From Sabellastarte sp. h YS-2021 (lineage: Eukaryota > Annelida > Polychaeta > Sabellida > Sabellidae), in the NCBI GenBank assembly GCA_964017235.1, contig OZ024936.1:35300040-35364039 (forward strand): a stretch of 64,000 nucleotides of DNA. Direction: 5' to 3'. The notes below the pieces were generated by a model that was not told where the DNA came from, searched no databases, and saw only the letters and a program-made list of their open reading frames with translations. Every line of letters starts with the position of its first letter. The first letter of the stretch is position 1. Below are positions 49,501 to 58,500 of the stretch, piece by piece. The position numbers and the translations under genes were made by a program.

Positions 49501-52500
49501 GATTAAATAATGCACTGGCACAGTGCCCATATATATAACAGTAACCATCTCTAATATCCTCCCTATGGAAGCAATGGTAGAATACTGAAGCTCAATATAT
49601 GAGAGTAACTCCTCAATGTCCTTATTGAAGTTTTCGTCCACTGAACCCACACATGCTTGCAGAAGTTCTTTCATATTTGTAGAACACTTTTCTAGAGCTC
49701 TGATAAAATGGCTGACAAACCCCAAAACATGTGTTAGCGTTTGACTGACTCCATAGTCATTAACTGTGTTGTTGGCACTGAGATGTATGTTGGTGTTGAG
49801 GAAAACTTTGAACAAATTGATGAATCCTGGCACTTAGGGTGCTTAGGTAGCAAACTCTGATGAAGTTGTCTTATAAAACTGCATATCAGGCCTGGTGTAA
49901 GGAAGAAAAGTATCTGTATTAAATTGTGCTGAATGCAACCTTTCAGCATTCTAAGAAGGATTTCCTGCTACTCTTTTCTCTAATTCTACTCATCTAGAGT
50001 TTGTTTCATCCACTGGTGGTAGGCACATAGGTAGTAGAGACTGTTTTTCTTCCTGTCTTTTGAACCAAAGATCTTCGAGGGGACCTCCCTATAACTCTTC
50101 TGGTGTGGCTAGATCTAGCAAACCCCCTCACTAAGGCCAAAATTGTCTCTATGGTCCATATCAGGTTCTTCATCCCTGGTTGAAAACCTTTGCTCTGAAT
50201 GTGGAGATGCAAACATGCTTGTTTGTGATGCGTTCCTGAGTCCCCTTCCTCATTCAGCACCCCATGATCATCTTCTTCTGTCGTAGCAAATACTGAAGCA
50301 GATTTTCCCCTGACAACAGACTCTCCCCAAAAAACCTCATGGGAGGAGGCAGAGTTGTCTGAAATTTAAATTCCAACACAACCAATTCACCTTGCATAGC
50401 TTCTAGACGTTGGACACAGTTGAAAGCAAGGAAGATGAAGTTTTGTCTTTCGGGGTAGATGCAAGTGAAGAAGACTGAATGCCATCAGTCCTTTGTTTAG
50501 AACTCTTCTTCTTTTCATACGCTTTCTTCACCTTCAATTTTTCTTTTTGTCCTTGGGTGAATTGAATGCAGATAAAACCATCTTCTTCTTTGGGTAGTTA
50601 CACAAACGTCACCACCCTTATTCTTTTCTCTGTGTGAGAGACAGAAATGGTGGTGATCCCACTCAAAAGATGTGACAACCTGAAGCCAGTTTTTGGCCTT
50701 TACTTTTGATCTGTCCTTCTGCCATCTTACAATCCGCAAAACAGAAAATTGTTTACGATGCTTGCTCCCTGATGACCAAAATTGAAGTGAGGCAAACCAG
50801 GGTTTTCTGGGTATCAATGCATGCACACTCACCATTTGTGAATAGTTACTGACAAGAATATTTCTTTAAAAAATATTCTCATTTAGTCATCCATGTTTGC
50901 TCCCGCCAACATATAAGCAATGGGGAGGATAAGGTAAGGTTATTTTATGCAATAAAGATAGCATCGGAGTTATCTATACTTCAGATAGAAAGCCTGGGGA
51001 GGTGTGTCTCACAAAATAAAATGAATATTACTCAGGATAGAAAAGCCAGAAGTTTAATTCAATGTCATATTGTGAGTGACAGTTACTTGTGATGTCATTC
51101 TATTGTTAAAAGTATGCATTATTTTAGGTAATGCACACTTTTTGCTGTAATTTACAGACGCCCGTCATATGGTTACTGACAGAACCATGAAATAAATGCT
51201 ATAAATTGAAAAAATAAATCTGAAATAAATGAATCCATCAATAGGATTACATAACAAGTTTGTTTTCATTCTAGCAAATCAGTTGAATTATCCAGTTTAT
51301 TTGCCCAAAACGTGTTCTGAGTTATAAACACATTATTAGTCATTTTCATTCCTGCTATTCATTTATAGTATAAATTCTACAGAGTAGAAGAAATACCAGA
51401 AACCAATATTAATACATGGTCCAACAGACAAAAGCCAATATATAAGTAACAACTAATCAAGAACATTTGGCTTTTAAAAAAATCCATAAAAGTGTGGTAT
51501 TTCAGGGGGATGACTCCAAAAATGTGTGATCTTTCAGTTCGAGATCTCGTAAAGTGTGTATTATTTTCCCAGTAAACAGTGATCAGATATAAAATTCTGC
51601 CAGACTTCCTGAGACTCAGGGTTTCAGCAAAGTCTGACCATTGAGTATATTTTTCTGACTGATAAAAGGGACAACCAGTTGCTACAGTTGCTGGAATTCC
51701 GATTTCAGTGTTTATAAGTCAACAGAGTTGCATTCTACAAATTTTTACTCTTGATACAGGTATTTTTTATACCTTAAGACACACAGGCCTTGCAAGATTT
51801 AATAATTAAGAATAACATTTATTTCACATATAATGTTATCATTTTAATTATCAACTTTTGAAACTCGTTTTCCAATTTTCTTAAAGATCCAATTCTCCCC
51901 TGCCTGAACTTCTGTGTGGTCATTCAGACTTTCTATAATTTTTATCCATAACATGCTCTATTATATGATCAGCCGAGTAATATTTGAATATCATTCAGTT
52001 AATATTTTCAGTGAAATGTAAGTATCACTTATAATTTATTATAAATGTACAATTTCCATGTTACAGTATTAAGATGACCTTAGTATAATGCATGATGTGT
52101 ATTATCAGACAAAATCTAAATATAAGTTATGAATACCTGCACTGTTTAATCTAATCTAATCTACTGCTTTGCAAGCGCAATATCTTCCCCACAATGAGGA
52201 ACTCAATGTGCTAATTAAACAAAATCATTATCATATGGAAGTCGAGGGGCGTTCAAAGTCAGCAATCCAGGATTGTGGGTGTGACCGGGAGGGAAGAAAG
52301 ACTAAGTTGGGAAGCTAGAGCTGAAGATGTGAGTTTTCAGGTGCTTCCTAAAAGATGCAACAGAGGGACTATTTCTTACATGGAGAGGGGAAGAGTTCCA
52401 AAGGGCAGGGGCATAGTGACTGAAGGAATTAGAAAAGTGTTTAATTGATTTGTGAACTCTATGATCAAAAGTGGGGGTTTGAAGGAACTTGAGTTTGGGG

Positions 52501-55500
52501 GTACTTCGCCTTGTGTTTCTAAAAGAAGTGTAGGGGGGATTAATCCTCTTAGGTAAACTGATTGACCCTGGGTGAGAATTTTGTATGTAATAAGACCAAT
52601 TTTAGATTGTACCCTGTATCTAACTGGTAGCCAGTGGAGTTTTTTTTTTAGTTGAGGGGTAATGTGAGAGAATTTAGAGGAACGGGTGACAACCCTGCAG
52701 AGTGAGTTTTGGACTAGCTGCAATCTCCTTAACTCAAAATCAGTGGGCGATAAGAAGAGTGAATTGCAGTAGTCCAGCCTGCTGCTCACCAAAGCATTCA
52801 CTAACAGCACTGATGTTTAAACCCATATAGATTTAGTTTAGTTTAAACCCATATAGATTTCTCCTTTTCAGATTTGCTGGCTTCTTTTTCAACAATTTGA
52901 AACTTATTATAAAAAAATCTTTCTGTTGAAATTACTTAGAAATTGTGTCACTTGTTGGCTCTTTGTGTAGCATTCACAACCATACTTCTTTCCATAAAGC
53001 TCAATCCTTCCAAGATCCATATTTAGCACTAACAAAAGGGAGGGTTTAGTCCAGCAATGCAGATAGCTGTGGATAGGAAGCATTATGTTCATAGGCTGAG
53101 GCAAACAGTGATACAAAGCTGTACACCATTGGCCTGTAACAGGTACCACACAACTCTGTTACTTGAGCATACAATCATAGATAATAACCCATAATTCAGA
53201 GATAAAGGGCAAGTAGACGCAAAGCCAATACTCACCAGAGTGGCGTCATACTTACCAGAGAAAATTATCTGATTGTCTGTAGCACCAGCACATGTCATGA
53301 TCAAAAACCATTGATATCAAGGCAATGATGCTTTGTAGGTTTTGCCATTGAGACCCACCACAATGTTAGGGAGTCTCCAGTGTGTATGTTTTTTCATATT
53401 GGTACTGTTTCCCAACATTTGTTGCAAATGTTTGAAAATGTTTAGAAGCTGTTTAAGTACATAAGTACAGATAAATACTATTCCCTTAGAAAAACATAAG
53501 TGAGCCTTTCAGGAAGATTTGTGCACACGGTGGTTTAAACTGAAGCTTTGCTACGATTTTTGCTTGTGGGGAAGACATTGGCAATGCAAAGCATTCGACT
53601 GGATTAGATATTTTCTGTGTTCTAAGTGAACAGATTGGTCTGACTGCAGACCAACTCACCCGCTTGAACTCATCTTCCTGTCTTAGGTGGTTAGCTATGT
53701 ACAGTGCCCCGTCAATAGCATCCTGAATAGCGGCATCATTACCAGGCACATACCCCACCCCAGTACTCTCATCCAGTTCCCGTGAGAGTGTCATCAACTC
53801 TGTTTGTGTCATGGTTCTCTTACTTCCAAACTGGTAGATTCTCAGGTTCTGCTTCTCAGCAGCTCTTTTGGCTAATTTTCTTTTCAGCCATGCCATCTTA
53901 ACAAAGAGATAATAATAAATTAGCATGAAGCCATGTTCTATTTCAAGATTCAACATTATTATTCTATTCAATGAGTTCAAGCAAAATACGACTGCATGAT
54001 TATACCTTTATGAAGTAATATCATGCAATTTTTTTAAATTTGTTACATGAGCTATAAACATATCAGTAAAGTGTACTCATGTGGTGAGATTATGGTAGTA
54101 TAAAAATATCATTTATAATATTTTTTATTTAATTTTAGTGCAGCACATAGTAACTTGACATATTGTAAAACTCTTAACACTGTTATTGGACTGATGGTCT
54201 CTACTCAGTGGAACAGAAAAGTCTTTAATAAAGTTGCAGAAATATTGTCTCCAATATCACGTAACGTTTTTGTTTTACTTCGATAGTTTCTCACCATACC
54301 TGGTTTAACCATTCTTGAGATAAATTGTAAGGGTGGAGAATACTATCACCAGACAGTGTCACACTGTTGATTTTCAATTTCTAACCTGTTCCTCCTGCTC
54401 CTCCGGTTGGCAACAAGAACAAAACCTAAGTTTGATCTGCTTCAGTTCCACATCATGGCTGTTCTCAATCTTTGGCCTTCTCATCCTAAGAAGCCTAGGT
54501 AGCCAGTATAGGAAGACTTTCTTTGTCCAGCTCCCCATGGTACACGTGGCTGCTGAGCGGTAGTGCACATTGTAGGTGATGACTGTTACAATCACAGATA
54601 TGACTACCAAGATCATGGTGAAGACCAGGTACTTGCCAAGGAGTGGCACCACAATAGAAGAGGGTGGGATAATCTCTGCCAACATGAGGAAGAAGACGAT
54701 GAGGGAGAAGAAGACATTGATGCAGAGCGTGATTTTCTGTTTGCTGTCTGCAGGCAAGTAGAACACTAGGATGGTGACGAAGGCATGCGAGATCAGAGGC
54801 ACTATCAGGTTGATGGTGTAATACAGGAAACGCCTCTTCAACACAAGGGCAAATGTCCACAAGCAGAACTTTTCTACACTGCCTGCATAGTGAATATAGC
54901 TCTTATTGGCAGGCACAGCCACCAAGTCCCACTCCACCCCACGGTAAAACACACTCAAGTCTATACCAGGCTCCACCACAGTCTCTTCACCAATCTGTCC
55001 AGTGTGATTAATCTCCACCTGTATGATATATAGTTTTTATACAGTATGTCATTAATAGTGATAATGAACAGACAATTATCATTCAATGGAAACACACCAT
55101 TCCAACTACAGACTAACCCTGACTGAAAGTATAAACTCAATACTTTACATATTACTTACATATTTACATATTACTTATGTTGATAAAGTATATCATTAAA
55201 GATTAAAACATTAAGTATAACATATCTTAACAAAATAGTTTTTTCTCAAGGGAGTTTTTCTGGTGATCGAGCATGACATTTGATAAAATGACCCGTCATG
55301 CATGCTACTCTCAAACAGCTAGGTGGGAGGGTTGGGGTACATGGTAAATAGATACCTCAGCTATGCTGTAGGTCCAGGAACCGAACTCCAGGGTACATGT
55401 CTGCTCATCAAAAGGGAAGTAGGTGACATCAATGTTACAGCCACTCTTAAAGTTAGCTGGAGGCTCCCAGGTCACAGTCCCATCACTGTCTATTGTAACC

Positions 55501-58500
55501 TTGGTGTCTGTGGTCATCTCATACTTGCCATCTGCACTGCAAGATTGGGATATGATTTACAAGAAATGATTTTAGTTGTAAAATGATTTCAGGAACTTGA
55601 ACATCAAAGGTACACAATTGATGTTTAACTTAAAGCGAGTTTAACTTACTGATATTAACAGGTTATCCCCATGAATAAGAATTTTAAGGCGAGTGTAAAC
55701 TACAATGTACAAAAATGAATAGGTATGCCTAAATTTGCAAGATTATTTCAGACTTTTTAACAATAGAATCACTGTCATTTTCTCTTATTAGTTAGGTTTA
55801 ACAATAGAATCACTGTCATTCTCTGTTATTAGTTAGGTTGTTAGAATAAAAAACTTTGGAGTATCCCCAGCTAAAACTATCTCAAGTTTTCTGATTTGAA
55901 ACCCAAAAGTTATTCAAATGTAATAAGTTTTTTAACATTGAAAACCTAGTTGGAAAAGGCTACGGATCTGTTTAAGTAGACACTCGAGTATCAAGTGTCT
56001 AGTTATTTAACTTTTTTCCTACTTGCAGGGCATTTTTCAATTTTAAGCTCATGATAAACATCAACTAGTTACACCCTACTTCTTAATCCAAGGTTTTTAC
56101 TTCTTCCACTTCAAGTTTTTATTATTCTTGGCTTCAACCTCAGTTAATTTAACCCTAAGTCAGAATTAGGTGACCTTAAATACATTATTGCAACCTGAAA
56201 GTAAAACAACTTACTAATGTAGAACCTGCTGTAATTAATGGTAATAGTTTATTATATAAATTACTCTAGTTATTCCTAGAATCTAGTATAATACTGTATT
56301 TACTACTGTCAATTATGCAACTATATCATGAACATAATACCTACAGTACAATACTTTATTGGATCTCTGTAACTTAGAGGAACAGATTGAGTAACTTTGG
56401 ATATCCTTTTTACTACACACTGGTATACTTCAAAGAGAAAACTCTGCACCACACACACTCATCCAGCAGCTATATTTATTGACTATAAATTTAGCCTTGC
56501 AAATCAGCAAGTAATGAGTGAGGAGAGCTGGTTACCTATTGGAAACTCAGTGAGGTGTAGCTAACCCATAGTTGCGTCTCTAGCTCAGTGTGGAGATTAT
56601 CATTTATAATATCACCAAGCTTCCCAATTACACTTCCTTTCTTGTTGACAGAACTTAGTATCATGATTGTATTTAAAACGCTTCTAAATTGTTACTACAT
56701 GGATTGTAAGTTCTATTGAATGTAGAATATAATATTAATTTACAAGTGCATAAGAAATTACATATTCTATTCACACACATACGCGTAAATCCTACGATCT
56801 GTACAGATTTGTACAAGTCACAATGCCGGGGGACTGTCCCGATATCACTCTGGCTGACAAGGGGGGTGGGTACCTCAACTTTGATTTTCACTGTGGATAA
56901 TGTAGGAATAACAATGTCCTAATAACTAGATTCAATAAGCTATGTTATATGGACAGGCGAATTTTTTTTGTTTCAGATTTCAGCCTATGTGTGTCCCGAT
57001 GAGTCTTGTAAGAACTACATTGGAGTCGACAGACAAGATAATTGTGAACGAAGTATGAGAAAGGGGTCACTGCTGGGTCACTCACTTGTTGAAGAGGACT
57101 ATGTCTGGGTGCCACACGTAGTTTGCAGGCACCCACAGCTTGGTGGCATTGTTGTACTTCTTAGGTTCCCAGGTCAGTGTCATGTCCTTCCATCGCTATG
57201 AAGCATACCAGTATAGCATATACAATATACTACAACAGTTTTATGTTGACTAGTTCTTTGTGTGTAGATAAAATACATAGAAGGGTTATAACTAATACCT
57301 CTCTTCCACTTTAGCAGCTTATCTTGAGACCTAGCCTATTTTAAACTAGTGGTGATAGTTCAATTGATCCTGTCAATAAAGGATATGAAGAAAGAAGAAA
57401 ATGATTTGTGTGAAAAGTTAAGTCAGGGGACGAGAAAGAATGGACCTTAGAACCTGCTTCTGACTGCTACAATTCATAAAGACCACTTTGCCTTGGCCAC
57501 TCAGTGGCAGTAATAGAGAACTCTTGCAAATAATCCCTTGATCCCTTTGATCCATTATTAGACTGTAGCAGGCCAAATATATAATCATAACATAATGAGA
57601 GCTAGTCGTGACACCCAACAGTGAAATTGTTCCAGAGATGACAGCTAAATTGAAGAAAAACACTGAGTCAGATATTATAAATGTTCTCAAGTTGCCCCAA
57701 CAGGAAGATGAATTCTTCTGTTACATGTTTAAAGAGGTCAAATGTCAAATACTGTGACAGGGATATGAAAGTCGATAAACAGCTGTCAGATAAGCAATTA
57801 CCAAGGAGAAGTGAAAGACAGAAGTAGAAGCCTGATAGATTTATGTTCTATAAATATGAGTTCAAATTTAAGAAGATCTGGAAATAAGGTCACTAGAGGT
57901 CTTGGCCATAACCGTACGGTTACAGGTTTGGTTCCTGGGAAAATGTATCAATGTTACTATGCGCCCAAGGACAAATTATTAATTTTATGTATTTTTCATG
58001 AACTCATCTGAAAAATTTTATGGAAGTTCTGTTATTTTTAATGTTTTAATTCAATTAAAAACTGAGAGGTGCACATTAAAAGTGAGTAATCAAATTAAAT
58101 GCAAGCTCTCTCATTGTTAATGCTTTTTGTTTAATTAAAAACTGAAAGATAAACCTTTCAATTTAGTAATTATTTTAAATATGTAGTTCTCTTTTTTTAA
58201 TGAGTTAACATGCTTGCAGGAGTAAGCATACTGGTAGGAAATATTGTTGTCAGTTTTTATTTTAGAATAATTTAATTATAGAATATAACAAGGTATTTCA
58301 CTGAAGATAAACTATTGAACCAAAGTTGCACTCTGATAGTGTATATAGTCTAAATATAGCAGAACTGTAACTGAAATGACCAGAGAGGCCGCTGTAACAA
58401 AATAGAGTGACCACAACCGTAGATTGGCCATGACCGTAGACTGGCCACAACTGTAGATTGGCCATAACTGTACAGCAGCTGTGTCTGCACTGTACGGTGT

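Noticed and set aside
46480..52813. One LINE spanning both RT fragments
   Set aside because: On the minus strand the C-terminal piece (52.1-52.8 kb) lies 5' of the RT-core piece (46.5-47.0 kb), so they are separate insertions.
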